NCBI GenBank assembly: GCA_937995735.1
Contig: CALKIZ010000045.1
Coordinates: forward strand, 44,464 to 108,463
From: an uncultured Neomegalonema sp.
GTDB lineage: Bacteria; Pseudomonadota; Alphaproteobacteria; Rhodobacterales; Rhodobacteraceae
Direction: 5' to 3'
DNA: 64,000 nt
Part shown: positions 46,361 to 56,143 of the stretch, one piece after another
Layout of the letters: each line of letters begins with the position of its first letter
Position numbering within the stretch: position 1 is the stretch's first letter
Notes under the pieces: generated by a model
What the model saw: only the letters and a program-made list of their open reading frames with translations
Told to the model about the DNA's origin: nothing
Database searches by the model: none
Made by a program: the position numbers and the translations under genes

Positions 46361-46987
46361 TTAAGCTATCCGAGCGCGTTCCGCAGCATCACCGGCATTA
46401 ACCAAGGGAACACGAACACCGGGTTGTATATTCTTCGGGTCGTAAGGCGTCCGCGCAAACACGTCGCGAACCATCGGACGAAAGAAATCGAGCGGAAGAT
46501 CTTTATAGTCAGGATCAAAGCTCGCCTGATCCCACCTCTCACAAAATGCGGCACAGTCATCAAAATAGGCATGGCCGGAAAATTGATCCCGCTTATGAGG
46601 GTTCCCGCCAACATGCTGCGCGTAATAGATCATCTGAAAGTCGCCATGCTTTTCGACCGTCCACGTACATTGCTCACGGACAAAAGGCTTTATGATCGTC
46701 GCAGCGTATTCGTCATGATTATAAGGGGCATAGATATCGCCGATATCATGCAACAGCGTGGAGACAACCCAATCAATATCTGCACCGTCAAACCATGCCC
46801 GCGTTGCCGATTGCACCGAATGGCCCAGGCGCGTAACTTTATATCCTGACAGACTTTCATCAAGATCGCGCAACGCATCAAGCAACCGGTCCGCTGTCCC
46901 TTTGGTGTATTCGATTTCATGCTCAGTCAAGAAGGCATAATCTTCGGCATCGCCATCCTTCATCTGAGAGAATTTTACCTGATCCAT
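46361..46987 (-). CDS. HD-domain mixed-valent diiron oxygenase-like (PhnZ/TmpB-type)
   Basis: 208 aa. The metal-binding pattern is H56 (LGHS), HD at 80-81 (LLHDIGDIYAPYNHD), H91, H114 (EKHGDFQM) and D153 (ERWDQASFDP), six ligands for two metals. The spacing between H56 and H80 (24) matches PhnZ, which oxidatively cleaves the C-P bond of 2-amino-1-hydroxyethylphosphonate, and the wider family includes TmpB and myo-inositol oxygenase. Y49 lies seven residues before H56; PhnZ has a gating Tyr nearby. A simple HD phosphohydrolase is the alternative. The gene begins seven bases after the PhyH gene's stop on the same strand, as in phnY-phnZ pairs. The substrate is unknown. Confidence 0.7.
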   Translation of the reverse strand: MDQVKFSQMKDGDAEDYAFLTEHEIEYTKGTADRLLDALRDLDESLSGYKVTRLGHSVQSATRAWFDGADIDWVVSTLLHDIGDIYAPYNHDEYAATIIKPFVREQCTWTVEKHGDFQMIYYAQHVGGNPHKRDQFSGHAYFDDCAAFCERWDQASFDPDYKDLPLDFFRPMVRDVFARTPYDPKNIQPGVRVPLVNAGDAAERARIA

Positions 46988-46994
46988 ATCGGTC

Positions 46995-47858
46995 TCACAT
47001 GCTTGCCGCGTACGTGTTCAATTCGCCGGTCGCACCCTCTGCTAAAGCAGCACGTTGCGCCTCACGGATTTCTTCATAAATCGAAAGGGATGCGGAGTCG
47101 AATTCGCGGGCGGGTGGCGCAAAATGGATAAAGCTGCCCATGCGATCTACGCCCCGCGCCAACATCGCATAATCACGGTCTGCTACTTCCTGACGCGCGT
47201 TCGGATTGACGTAGCGGATCGCCAAACCAATCCGCCGATCCTTAGATGTATTCGGCCCCGAAGCATGGAACAACAAACCGTGGTGTAAACTCATCTCGCC
47301 GGGAGAAAGTTCAATATTCGTGGCATCCGCTTCGTCAACCTCGACGGCGATTTCCTGCCCCCGAGATAAAAGGTTATCAACGTCAAACGTATCATTATGC
47401 GGAACAATCGCTTGTTTATGAGATCCCGCAACAAACCGCATACAGCCGGACGCCACAGACACATCGGACAAAGCAATCCATGCGGTCACTTGATCTGATG
47501 TCTCGCCAAGCCCCCAATAAGTCAGGTCTTGATGCCATGAAACAACTTTGGTTGTATTTGTTTCCTTAATGAAAAAGTCTGCCCCCCAGATCATCAAATC
47601 CGGGCCGAGGACACCTTCGACGGCATCCAGGACAGCACGATCAAACGCGAGGCCGGAAACAAACGGTAAAACGATATGCGGGCTGGTGCGCAGGTACTGG
47701 CTGACATCATGTGGCAGTTTACGGGCCGCGTAGCGGGCCTCAACCTCTTCCAGCTTCTTTCGCAAATTTATTGCCGCATCCTCAGACATGACACGCAAAG
47801 GAAATAAGAAACCATCCTGCCAGTATTGGGCGACTTGATCTTCAGTGAGCTTTGACAT
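46995..47858 (-). CDS. PhyH-family 2OG/Fe(II) dioxygenase (PhnY/TmpA-type)
   Basis: 287 aa. The phytanoyl-CoA dioxygenase fold is marked by WHQDLTYWGL (His109, Asp111) and LHHGLLFHASGPNTSKDRRIGLAIRY, with His198 and Arg208 ten residues later completing the facial triad and 2OG binding. Conserved neighbours: ASGCMRFVAGSHKQAIVPHNDTF and the C-terminal HFAPPAREFD. It would hydroxylate a small substrate using O2 and 2-oxoglutarate. It is immediately upstream of an HD-domain protein, the arrangement of PhnY/PhnZ and TmpA/TmpB, where the first enzyme hydroxylates an aminophosphonate and the second cleaves it. No phosphonate gene lies nearby, so the substrate may differ. Confidence 0.85.
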   Translation of the reverse strand: MSKLTEDQVAQYWQDGFLFPLRVMSEDAAINLRKKLEEVEARYAARKLPHDVSQYLRTSPHIVLPFVSGLAFDRAVLDAVEGVLGPDLMIWGADFFIKETNTTKVVSWHQDLTYWGLGETSDQVTAWIALSDVSVASGCMRFVAGSHKQAIVPHNDTFDVDNLLSRGQEIAVEVDEADATNIELSPGEMSLHHGLLFHASGPNTSKDRRIGLAIRYVNPNARQEVADRDYAMLARGVDRMGSFIHFAPPAREFDSASLSIYEEIREAQRAALAEGATGELNTYAASM

Positions 47859-47917
47859 GAGCGTTCCTTAATAACACGACATTACTCCGTCATGCATAGG
47901 AGCGCTCGTCAAACGAA

Positions 47918-47942
47918 AAAACGACGCACAAGGCGTCGTTTT
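47918..47942 (-). terminator. Bidirectional-type terminator after the outer-membrane protein gene
   Basis: AAAACGACGC-acaag-GCGTCGTTTT is a perfect 10-bp stem. On the minus strand it is followed by TTCGTTTG, ending the outer-membrane protein transcript, 43 bp after its stop and 60 bp before the PhyH gene start. Confidence 0.85.
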
Positions 47943-47985
47943 CCGTTGCTCATCCAGTTTTATCATTCAGCGCTTTGGCCTTAGT

Positions 47986-49041
47986 TCAAAAGCCGTAACG
48001 TGCGCCGACAACAACATTGTGGCTGTCGACATCTATTTCTGCCGATGACCCCACACCCACATCAACATCAACATCAACAAAGTTCGTATAACGATATAGT
48101 GCTTCGAGAGCGATACGATCTGTTACGTCATAGCTTAGGCCCGCATCGAGGTGATAGCCGAAAGCGGTGTCGTCATCATCCAGAAAAGTCCCGCCACCGG
48201 GGATATCGACAGAATGACCATCAAAATCTACTTGCCCGATACCGATACCGCCGCCAACAACACCATTCAGGCGTTGGATAAGAGGCACATCAACATAGGC
48301 ATTCACAAAACCATAAACTGTGCTGATTTCGCCGCCTGCGGCTGATGTAAACGTGTTACCGCCAAACGTATGACTGCTGACATCCGCTGTCTGATATCCG
48401 ACTTCAGCCTCGAGACGATAACCCAATCCGCTAGACGACTTGGTTCCCCATCCGGCAACACCGGAAATGTTATATCCCGTTTCTTCGTAGTCGGTATTAA
48501 CGCGACCGTCTGGCAAGCCAAACGATGTGTCCCGAATGTTACTAAAGCCACCCCGAGCGCCAACATATACACGGCTACTCCATCCCGTTCCCACTGCGAC
48601 GACGGGCGCTGCTACAATCGGTGCAGCAACGACTGGAGCTGCAAAAACCGGTGCAGGTGCAGGAAGAACCGGCGCAGGTTTGATGTTGATAATAGTTTCA
48701 GTCACGGCTGGCGCTGCATGATGCGTAACGGTTGGCGCGGCGTGATGCGTTATCACAGGCGTCGGCTGATGATGCGTAATGATTGGCGCAGGAGCAGCGT
48801 GCGTCGTAATCGTTGGGACATGATGCGTCGTCACTGCTGGTAACGCCTCATGACTAATAACCGGCAGGGTGTTTGTAGACAGCTCAGTCGTGGCACAGCA
48901 ATTTACCGCCCCGTGACCATAAGGAATATTCACCGTTCCACCGCTCGTATGGGGAACACCGTTGATAATAATGTCGTTCGCAATGGCAGCCTGACTCATC
49001 AAGACCAACACCGCAGTGCCGTTAAGCAAATTCTTCAACAT
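47986..49041 (-). CDS. Outer-membrane beta-barrel protein with His/Pro/Ala-rich N-terminal region
   Basis: 351 aa. A signal peptide (MLKNLLNGTAVLVLMSQAAIA) is followed by a CC motif and about 100 residues rich in His, Pro, Ala and Thr (THHVPTITTHAAPAPIITHHQPTPVITHHAAPTV), then a Pro/Ala/Val stretch (PAPVFAAPVVAAPIVAAPVV). The C-terminal ~200 residues form an eight-stranded Omp-type barrel ending in VVVGARYGF with the terminal Phe, resembling Omp25/31 of rhizobia. The His-rich tract could bind metals such as zinc, copper or nickel, or act as a linker; I cannot decide. The gene lies downstream of an unusually AT-rich region and upstream of a strong terminator. Confidence 0.82.
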   Translation of the reverse strand: MLKNLLNGTAVLVLMSQAAIANDIIINGVPHTSGGTVNIPYGHGAVNCCATTELSTNTLPVISHEALPAVTTHHVPTITTHAAPAPIITHHQPTPVITHHAAPTVTHHAAPAVTETIINIKPAPVLPAPAPVFAAPVVAAPIVAAPVVAVGTGWSSRVYVGARGGFSNIRDTSFGLPDGRVNTDYEETGYNISGVAGWGTKSSSGLGYRLEAEVGYQTADVSSHTFGGNTFTSAAGGEISTVYGFVNAYVDVPLIQRLNGVVGGGIGIGQVDFDGHSVDIPGGGTFLDDDDTAFGYHLDAGLSYDVTDRIALEALYRYTNFVDVDVDVGVGSSAEIDVDSHNVVVGARYGF

Positions 49042-49068
49042 GGCAGACCGTCACCTTCCGTGAAATAA

Positions 49069-49216
49069 ACAGTACACGGATGAGGTTGCAGAATCGGTAT
49101 GGTTAAAGTCTATAAATATTTTTTATTATACTTTGTAATTATAAGTATTTATAGTTTATTTTAAATATTTTACTACAAATAGTACAGGCATTAATTAATA
49201 TACATCGAATATTCGC
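49069..49216. promoter_or_regulatory. AT-rich promoter region of the outer-membrane protein
   Basis: About 150 bp are far richer in A and T than the surrounding DNA, with runs such as TATTTTTTATTATA and TTTATTTTAAATATTTTA. It lies directly upstream of the minus-strand outer-membrane gene (start 49041). It probably contains the promoter and UP-like or curved sequences. No coding frame is recognisable. Confidence 0.5.
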
Positions 49217-49244
49217 AAGGCGAATTGAGAAATTAATTCGCCTT
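49217..49244 (-). terminator. Hairpin after trxA
   Basis: AAGGCGAATT-gagaaatt-AATTCGCCTT is a perfect 10-bp stem, 17 bp beyond the trxA stop. The downstream T tract on the minus strand is short, so termination may be partial. Confidence 0.55.
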
Positions 49245-49260
49245 ACTTACTATAACCGAA

Positions 49261-49581
49261 TCAGGAGTTCTCGTTAATCCATTCAACGAGTTTTCCTTTT
49301 GGCTGTACGCCAACCTTGGTCGAGATCAATTCGCCGCCCTTGAACATCATCAAAGTGGGGATACCGCGAACACCATATTTACCGGGGGTATTCGGGTTCT
49401 CGTCGATATTCACCTTCGCAATGGCAACTTTTCCGTCCATCTCACCGGCAATCTCATCGAGAGCCGGAGCAATCTGCTTACACGGGCCACACCATTCGGC
49501 CCAGAAATCAACAACAATAGGTGTTTCGGAATTCAGTACATCAGCATCAAAGGATGTATCGGAAACAGTCTTAACAGCCAT
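49261..49581 (-). CDS. trxA: Thioredoxin
   Basis: 106 aa from the ATG at 49581, which has GAGGAGA six bases upstream; the ORF track extends 78 nt upstream without cause. The active site WCGPCK holds Cys31 and Cys34, with the flanking VVDFWAEW and [30 protein letters not shown] (cis-Pro) as in TrxA. It reduces protein disulfides in the cytoplasm. It lies 74 bp downstream of addA on the same strand, in an order known from other alphaproteobacteria. Confidence 0.98.
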   Translation of the reverse strand: MAVKTVSDTSFDADVLNSETPIVVDFWAEWCGPCKQIAPALDEIAGEMDGKVAIAKVNIDENPNTPGKYGVRGIPTLMMFKGGELISTKVGVQPKGKLVEWINENS

Positions 49582-49655
49582 GGTATTCTCCTCATGAGAG
49601 CGAAAAATTCGCCCTGCTGCGACATAGTAAGAGTTAGGAATGCATGGCGATGAAA

Positions 49656-52600
49656 TCAACCATGTTTCTCTAAGTCAGAGTTTGTGCGGTCCAGTGCCCC
49701 TGCTAACTCGCCCACCGTAGGGGTTTCAAATTTACGGACATCAATCCACAAGAGATGTGCGTTTACACTTGCGGAAGGGTAAATTTCTCTCATCACAGCC
49801 GTATATACAGCCAGCTGCCGCAGGTAAGCTTCCGGTATCTGATCGTGAGGCGAGCCGCTCTTGAAATCAATAATATCGACCTGACTGCCTCGAACCACCA
49901 ATCTGTCAATTTTACCGGAGACACGCCGCCCCCCAAGAGCAGCGACTGGGCCGGCGACCGGAACCTCCGCCATCGACCCATCACCGAACATCCACGAAAA
50001 CTCAGGCGCATCAAGAATCGAAATTATTGTCTCTAGCGAAGCCAGGTCATCACCTGACGTCAACCCCTGCGCCCCAACATCGCGGCGTCTTTCCAGTGAC
50101 ACGGGTGCAAGCCGCTCCAACAAACCATGCATCAAATTTCCACGTTCCGCCGAAGACCAGACATGCGCCCCGTCTTCATCATCAGATGGCAATGGAGGAG
50201 GATCAGTCGGATCATCTTCCGCCAATCGCGAAGGAGCAAACGGCACAACCGCCGCCGCCTCTTTTTTCACGGGCAGCATGAGTGCAGCATCAAAGGGTTG
50301 CGGTGACCAATCCTCGCTTATCAACGGATCGGGCTTTTCACGCGCCTTACCATCCGTCTCGATCCTTAACCCCTCAACAGCTCCGCCGTCGTCCCCGGTT
50401 AAAGGCGTTGCGCAAGGCACACCGTCTCCAAATCCATTCTCGACGACACGCAACCAGCTTTCATCCGATGCATCGCGCGCGCCGCGATACCCGCACACGA
50501 CCAACCAGTCCTGCGCGCGGGTCATCCCGACATAGAGCAGCCGTCGATACTCCTGCATCTCAAGAAGTCGGCGCTGTTCTCTTAGCCCGGCAATCTGCAC
50601 AGGGTCTTCATTCTTTCTTCGGGACCAGATCGGTGCATCGCCGCCTTCGTTCTTAACCACAAAAAGGCTGGAGCGATTGCTTGGGGGCAATGCAACAGTA
50701 TCAGGCAAAAAGACAATATTTGCCTCCAGTCCTTTCGCACCGTGAGCGGTCATCACCCGCACTTCGTTACGGCCCTGCTCCATCTCGCGCTTGACCTGAA
50801 AATCACTGGCATCAATCCGCTCAACGAAAGCCTGAAGCGTCGGTGTTTCGATACTTTCAAAGGCAAGCGCCTGTGAAAGCAGTTCATCAATCGGGTCTTC
50901 TGATTGCACACCAAGCCGGCCCAAAAATCGTGCCCGCGCGCCATGCTTATTCAATGCCCGTTCGAAAAACTCGAAGGGCCGGAGAAAGTCTGCTTGCTGT
51001 TGCAAATCATCAAGAATGGCAAACGCCTCAGCAAAAGCAGCCTCTTCCCGTCGCGCATATAATTGTGACCAGAGCCGCCGCCCTCCCCGATCATGGGCTA
51101 ATTCAAAAAGCGCCTCTTCGCTCATACCAACAATCGGAGAGCGCAACACCGTCGCCATCGTCAAATCATCATCCGGCAATAACGCAAACCGGGCCAGCGC
51201 CATCAAATCGCGCACAGCAAGTTGTTGAGTTAAGATCATGCGATCTTCACCGGCCACAGGAATATCCCGTGCCTTCAAAGAACGGATCATCGCATCCGCA
51301 AATGCATTTCGCCGCCGCACAAGAATAAGCACATCCCCCGCCCGAATGGGCCTATCGCGAGAGGGCAGATGCGTTCCTTTGGAAAGCCATTCAGCAATCC
51401 GTGTTGCGATACCCTCGGCCAGTCTTAGATGCGGGGCATCCGGTTCGACTTCATCCACCGGCACATACCAGGGCTGAGGTTCCGGCACTTCGCGTGGCTC
51501 AACAACCGGCCAAAACTCAACCCGCCCCGGTTGGTCTTTTCGGTATGCGACATGCTTCGGCGCAGCATGATCACCGCTCAGCCCATCGCGCGCCGTCTCC
51601 GGTTCAAATACTTTATCGACCGTTTGCAGCACGGCGGGTGTTGACCGGAAAGAATGAAGAAGCTGCGGCTCTTGCATCGGCGCTTCGACACCGCGCGTTA
51701 ATTCATCGAACCGTTCTTTGACCACCGACAGCCCGCGAGGATCTGCGCCTTGAAAGCTATAGATCGATTGTTTTTCATCCCCGACGACAAACAAAGTCCG
51801 GTGCGTCTCGCGCGCGCTTTGTCCCGAGAAAAACTCTTCTGCGATGGCTCCGATTACCTGCCATTGTTCAGCAGACGTATCCTGCGCCTCATCGACGAGA
51901 ATATGATCGACACCTCCATCGAGCTTATACCGAACCCAGTCGCGTGCCTCCGCTTCGGTCAATAAAGAACTGGCGAGGCGGATCAGATCATCAAAATCAA
52001 GCGCATCGGCCCTTGCCTTCAACGCTTTCACTTCACCGAGCAACGCAACACCAAAACGCGCAAGCGCTTTGCTGTTTTCATATCCCTCAATGGCTTGCTC
52101 ATGCGCTGCAAGTTCAAGTAGACGCTCGGATATTTCAGTGCAAAATTCTTCCGCCCATGGGAGTGCTTTTTTAACAGCCGCCGTCGGAAAGCGCGAACGC
52201 GGCGTTCCTGATTTTGTGAGCAGTGCGGCGCGCAATGCATTCACCAAATCGTCGGCGGTTCCTTCGGCGAGCGCGTAGAGCAAATCCGGCGCAACCGATG
52301 TCTCGTGCTTGCCCCCCGACTCAAACGCTCGCGCCATTTCGCGCAGCGGAGCCAGATTAAACGCCTTAGCAAATGCTGCTCGCGCCGAGTCGATAGTGTC
52401 ACTGTCATCAACGCCTAATGCCTCGGCAATGCGCGTAATCACATCGTCGGTTGTCCCGGCAAAGGCAAGACGCTGCTTGACGATCTCTCTAACGAGATCA
52501 TCAATGCCAAACTCCTGCACCCTGTCGATAATCAATGCGGTCGCATCGCGAAGCGCACAATTGCCTCCAGTCAACCCGCGTCGGATGGTTCTCTCTTTTG

Positions 52601-53087
52601 CTTCCCCCAACAACTCGGCAGAAGAGACCTCATCCATTAATTCAAAGTGCGGTGAAATCTTTGCCTCCAACGGAAAGCGCCTCAGCAAACTTTCACAGAA
52701 AGCATGGATCGTTTGAATCTTCAGCCCACCGGGAGTCTCAAGTGCTTGCGCAAACAATCGCCGGGCACGTTTGAGTTCAATATCCCCGCCGCGTTCCTTG
52801 TCCAAATCGACAAGCGCCGCACGCAAGGCATCGTCATCCATCAATGCCCATCCGCCAAGGCGGGCGAATAACTTGTTCTGCATATTCGCGGCGGCGGCTC
52901 GCGTGTATGTCAGACATAAAATCTTTGACGGATCGGGCGGCGTGTCACGATCTTCATTTCGCCCAAGCAACAGCCGCGCAACACGGTCAATCAAAACTTT
53001 CGTTTTTCCCGAGCCTGCATTCGCCGTCACCCATGCAGAGTGATTGGGATCAGCAGCAACACGTTGCGGCGCAGAAGGATCACTCAT
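49656..53087 (-). CDS. addA: Double-strand break repair helicase-nuclease AddA
   Basis: 1143 aa from the ATG at 53087, whose ATGA overlaps the addB stop. It is the UvrD/Rep-type helicase: [23 protein letters not shown] (Walker A), [13 protein letters not shown] (motif Ia), [14 protein letters not shown] (Walker B), [42 protein letters not shown] and [20 protein letters not shown]-(D/E)xK nuclease domain at the C-terminus shows GKIDRLVV and VDIIDFKSG. It resects broken DNA ends with AddB for RecA loading, in place of RecBCD. The two genes are translationally coupled, and trxA follows. Confidence 0.97.
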   Translation of the reverse strand: MSDPSAPQRVAADPNHSAWVTANAGSGKTKVLIDRVARLLLGRNEDRDTPPDPSKILCLTYTRAAAANMQNKLFARLGGWALMDDDALRAALVDLDKERGGDIELKRARRLFAQALETPGGLKIQTIHAFCESLLRRFPLEAKISPHFELMDEVSSAELLGEAKERTIRRGLTGGNCALRDATALIIDRVQEFGIDDLVREIVKQRLAFAGTTDDVITRIAEALGVDDSDTIDSARAAFAKAFNLAPLREMARAFESGGKHETSVAPDLLYALAEGTADDLVNALRAALLTKSGTPRSRFPTAAVKKALPWAEEFCTEISERLLELAAHEQAIEGYENSKALARFGVALLGEVKALKARADALDFDDLIRLASSLLTEAEARDWVRYKLDGGVDHILVDEAQDTSAEQWQVIGAIAEEFFSGQSARETHRTLFVVGDEKQSIYSFQGADPRGLSVVKERFDELTRGVEAPMQEPQLLHSFRSTPAVLQTVDKVFEPETARDGLSGDHAAPKHVAYRKDQPGRVEFWPVVEPREVPEPQPWYVPVDEVEPDAPHLRLAEGIATRIAEWLSKGTHLPSRDRPIRAGDVLILVRRRNAFADAMIRSLKARDIPVAGEDRMILTQQLAVRDLMALARFALLPDDDLTMATVLRSPIVGMSEEALFELAHDRGGRRLWSQLYARREEAAFAEAFAILDDLQQQADFLRPFEFFERALNKHGARARFLGRLGVQSEDPIDELLSQALAFESIETPTLQAFVERIDASDFQVKREMEQGRNEVRVMTAHGAKGLEANIVFLPDTVALPPSNRSSLFVVKNEGGDAPIWSRRKNEDPVQIAGLREQRRLLEMQEYRRLLYVGMTRAQDWLVVCGYRGARDASDESWLRVVENGFGDGVPCATPLTGDDGGAVEGLRIETDGKAREKPDPLISEDWSPQPFDAALMLPVKKEAAAVVPFAPSRLAEDDPTDPPPLPSDDEDGAHVWSSAERGNLMHGLLERLAPVSLERRRDVGAQGLTSGDDLASLETIISILDAPEFSWMFGDGSMAEVPVAGPVAALGGRRVSGKIDRLVVRGSQVDIIDFKSGSPHDQIPEAYLRQLAVYTAVMREIYPSASVNAHLLWIDVRKFETPTVGELAGALDRTNSDLEKHG

Positions 53088-56000
53088 TCCCCGCCATCCC
53101 CTTCGGCACTGACCCATTCGCCGACACGGGCAAGATGATCGTAAGCACCTTCGAAGTTAATCGACATGGGCCGCGCCCGCGACAAGTATCCTTGGTTCGG
53201 ATCTGCATAAGCACTCAGCAAATCTGACAGTTTGGGAAAGGCTTCCGCAATCAATCTATCCTCGTCAGACAGAGAGGTTTCTTTGCCGCCAGCATCACCA
53301 CCTTGCAATCGGATATGCGCGAGCTTTGATACCGTCGAAGGCGGCACACCCTCAAAAGCACCATCGCGCAACATCGCCCCCTCCAAAGGAAGCTGCTGCG
53401 CAAAGGCTGCGACCTGATCATCAGTCGGGGGCGCGCCGGTTTTATAATCGTAGATCGCAATGGTCTCGTCGGCGAGACGATCAATCCGGTCTGCATATCC
53501 TTTCAACTCGACTTGAGAGAAGCCCGGAACATTCAGCTCAATAGATCCTCTTGCTTCGAGAGCAATCGGTGTATCACCCTGCGCCCGGCGCTTTGACTCT
53601 TCTTCCAAGAACCAAGGCGCAATGCGTAGAACACGCGCGCGATAAAATGCCTGCACACTCGGCCAGCCATCAAAATCCGCAAGCGCCTTGGTCATCTCTT
53701 CTTTGAACAAAGCGGCGGCGCTCTCATCATCGATCCATTTTTCCATGGTTGCCTCGACCACCTTTTCGACGATTGCATGAATGACATTGCCACGGTCGCG
53801 AGCATCAGGATCAGGAGAAAGCCCCGACAGCTCATGCAGCCCCAGGACCTTTTGAGCATAAATCGCGTAAGGGTCACGCGCGAGCGTCTCAATCTGCGTC
53901 ACCGAAAATGATCGAGGACGCGCTTCGACGGGCGGTGTCGGATCGGGCCGTTGAACCGGAAACCCAACAGCTTCGCGCGCTAAATGCCCTGCGAAACTCC
54001 GATAGCGATTTCCGCGCTGTCGCATCTCCGCTAAGACCTGCGGTGCAAATCCGGTCGTCTCATCTTCGCCCAGCAGCGTTGTAATCCGTTGCAGCCACCG
54101 CGAAGCAACCGTCGGCGTTCCCTCTTGCTTTCGTGCACGGGTGAGGATCACCCGCTTCGCACAAAAGGCTTGCTGGAAATCATGCGCCGAAAGCCCGATG
54201 CGCCTCTCCAGAGAAGGCAAGCCAAAATCGCGACGCATCGCGCGGCTCATCCAAGGATCAGGGTCAGGCAATTTCGGCCAGCCATCCTCATTCAAACCCG
54301 CGAGGATCATCACATCCGCACTCAGCATCCGCGCTTCTAACGTTCCCCAGATAAAAACGCGCGGGTGTTGACCGTAAGGCGCACGCACTTTTCGGTCCGC
54401 CATCAACCCGGCAATCAAAGACGGCGCTCCGGCAGGGTCCAACGCGCCAAAGCTCGGCGCGTGTTTGATGATATCTTCGACAAATACCAGCGCAGCCTTG
54501 CCGGTTTCCTCCTGCCAAACTTCTTCGCTGCCATCTTCTTTCAGCGACATCTGGTTGGCACTTACACGAAGAGCCACCATGATTTCACTCAAGGGAACTT
54601 CGTCCCGATCCATCAACATTTGCAATGGCGCGAGCGCATCCCCCAAACCGTCAAGCCATTCAAACAAGGCTGCGTCGGCTTGCAAGCGCTGCGTCTTGGT
54701 TTCTTGCGGCGTACCATCGCGATCATTGCGATCGGCCGTGCGTTTCGTAATCGCTTTGCAAATTTCTTCTGGGTTACTCCCGCTGCTACGATCGCGCATG
54801 GCTTCGATTTCCACACGGCGCACATACCCCAGATGCACACCCCGCGATAGGCCTAGCGATGTCAGCGGATGCTTCATCAATGCAAGCCACCGTGCAGGAT
54901 CACCCGGTCCCGGACTTCGCAATCCTTCTTCGAGCAACAGCGACAAAAAAACGCCCGGCGGCGTCAAGTGCAGAGGTCGCCCGGCTGAGTCATCCGCTTT
55001 AATATTCCAGCGTTGCAAGCCGGCAGAAACACGCCGCCCCAACATGCCGTCCGTGGTGACCAAAGCCACAGTTTGCCCCGGCACTTCCACCGCTTCACGA
55101 ATGGCAAAGGCTATCGCCTGCGCCTCCTCTTGTGATGTTTCGGCTTCGATCAAATCGACATGCGCCATCACATCCGGCGCGCTCTGCGCAACATCTTGTC
55201 TATGCGCAAGCCAAGTGTCCGTCACCGGCGCAGGCCGCAGCGCAAGGCTGAAAAACGACTCGCGTGTAAACTCAGGGGCCGTAACCCAATCAGCAACGAC
55301 GTCACGGGGTATGGGACCACCTTCCCCGCCAATCGCAGCCAACAAGCGCGCCAAGCCCGCTTGCGGATGGTCTGGGTGACCGCTCGTCAATCCCATAAAT
55401 GACCCCACATCAAGCGACCGATCCAAGCCCGGTAAAATAACCACTCCTTGAGGCAGTCTTGCAATGGCGGCGATCAACTCCGAAGAGATTCCCACACTGC
55501 CGGTCGACCCCGCAACAATCACCGGATCAGTCGGCGGCTCAGCTTCCCATGCAGCAATTTGCCGAGCGATCAATTCAGCACGATGCGCCACCGGATCGCT
55601 CTTGGATATATCCTCTAAAATCGCGGGCCAACCTGATCGGAGAATATTCAAGAAGGTAACCGTCTCGGTCCAATGCGCTGCGTGATTTTCGGGCGCTGCC
55701 TTTTCCAATGCGTCAAGCGACAAACGCTCACCGTGGATTTGGTCAATCAGACTCATCAGGTCACGGGCCAGTGCCGTTGCGGTCGCTTCTTGAGCAAGAT
55801 GCGGCTTTTGATTTCCCAATGCGCGCACCAGTCGCGTCAATGTCAACAGCCGTTCGGTTGGCGCAATCGGCTCAGGCAATCCCGCGCCCAACCCCATCGG
55901 ATCATCAAGATCAGCGAGAGTCAGAATACGGGGAACCAAAACAGGCTTGCCGCCCGCCAGCTCGACAAAGGCTTCGGTGAGAACGCGAACACCCCGGCGG

Positions 56001-56143
56001 GTCGGCGCATAAAGAGTCACCCGAGCCAGCGCCATCGGGTCCGCATCCTCCAGCCTCTCAATCAACCCCTTTGCCAGAGTCGTCGCGAAGGGTTGACTGG
56101 AGGTAATATTAAAGATGCGCGGTGCAGGGCTGTGAAACATCAC
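53084..56143 (-). CDS. addB: Double-strand break repair protein AddB
   Basis: 1019 aa, alphaproteobacterial type. The N-terminal half resembles an inactivated helicase (ARVTLYAPTRRGVRVLTEAFVELAGGKPVLVPRILTLADLDDP, VAGSTGSVGISSELIAAIARLPQGVVILPGLDR) without a clean Walker A. The C-terminal nuclease has GYADRIDRLADETIAIYDYKTGAPPT with the Asp and DYK residues. No FeS-cluster cysteines are seen. The start is a GTG at 56143 or an ATG at 56140; either lies within a few bases of the murU stop. It works with AddA, for which it overlaps by 4 nt. Confidence 0.94.
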   Translation of the reverse strand: MMFHSPAPRIFNITSSQPFATTLAKGLIERLEDADPMALARVTLYAPTRRGVRVLTEAFVELAGGKPVLVPRILTLADLDDPMGLGAGLPEPIAPTERLLTLTRLVRALGNQKPHLAQEATATALARDLMSLIDQIHGERLSLDALEKAAPENHAAHWTETVTFLNILRSGWPAILEDISKSDPVAHRAELIARQIAAWEAEPPTDPVIVAGSTGSVGISSELIAAIARLPQGVVILPGLDRSLDVGSFMGLTSGHPDHPQAGLARLLAAIGGEGGPIPRDVVADWVTAPEFTRESFFSLALRPAPVTDTWLAHRQDVAQSAPDVMAHVDLIEAETSQEEAQAIAFAIREAVEVPGQTVALVTTDGMLGRRVSAGLQRWNIKADDSAGRPLHLTPPGVFLSLLLEEGLRSPGPGDPARWLALMKHPLTSLGLSRGVHLGYVRRVEIEAMRDRSSGSNPEEICKAITKRTADRNDRDGTPQETKTQRLQADAALFEWLDGLGDALAPLQMLMDRDEVPLSEIMVALRVSANQMSLKEDGSEEVWQEETGKAALVFVEDIIKHAPSFGALDPAGAPSLIAGLMADRKVRAPYGQHPRVFIWGTLEARMLSADVMILAGLNEDGWPKLPDPDPWMSRAMRRDFGLPSLERRIGLSAHDFQQAFCAKRVILTRARKQEGTPTVASRWLQRITTLLGEDETTGFAPQVLAEMRQRGNRYRSFAGHLAREAVGFPVQRPDPTPPVEARPRSFSVTQIETLARDPYAIYAQKVLGLHELSGLSPDPDARDRGNVIHAIVEKVVEATMEKWIDDESAAALFKEEMTKALADFDGWPSVQAFYRARVLRIAPWFLEEESKRRAQGDTPIALEARGSIELNVPGFSQVELKGYADRIDRLADETIAIYDYKTGAPPTDDQVAAFAQQLPLEGAMLRDGAFEGVPPSTVSKLAHIRLQGGDAGGKETSLSDEDRLIAEAFPKLSDLLSAYADPNQGYLSRARPMSINFEGAYDHLARVGEWVSAEGDGGE

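Noticed and set aside
48600-48850. Repeated DNA in the outer-membrane gene considered as a CRISPR or tandem element
   Set aside because: The units are irregular and in frame, encoding the His/Pro/Ala tract; there are no spacers.
54465-55379. 304-aa plus-strand ORF
   Set aside because: It lies wholly inside addB on the opposite strand; the AddB frame shows family motifs and this one shows none.
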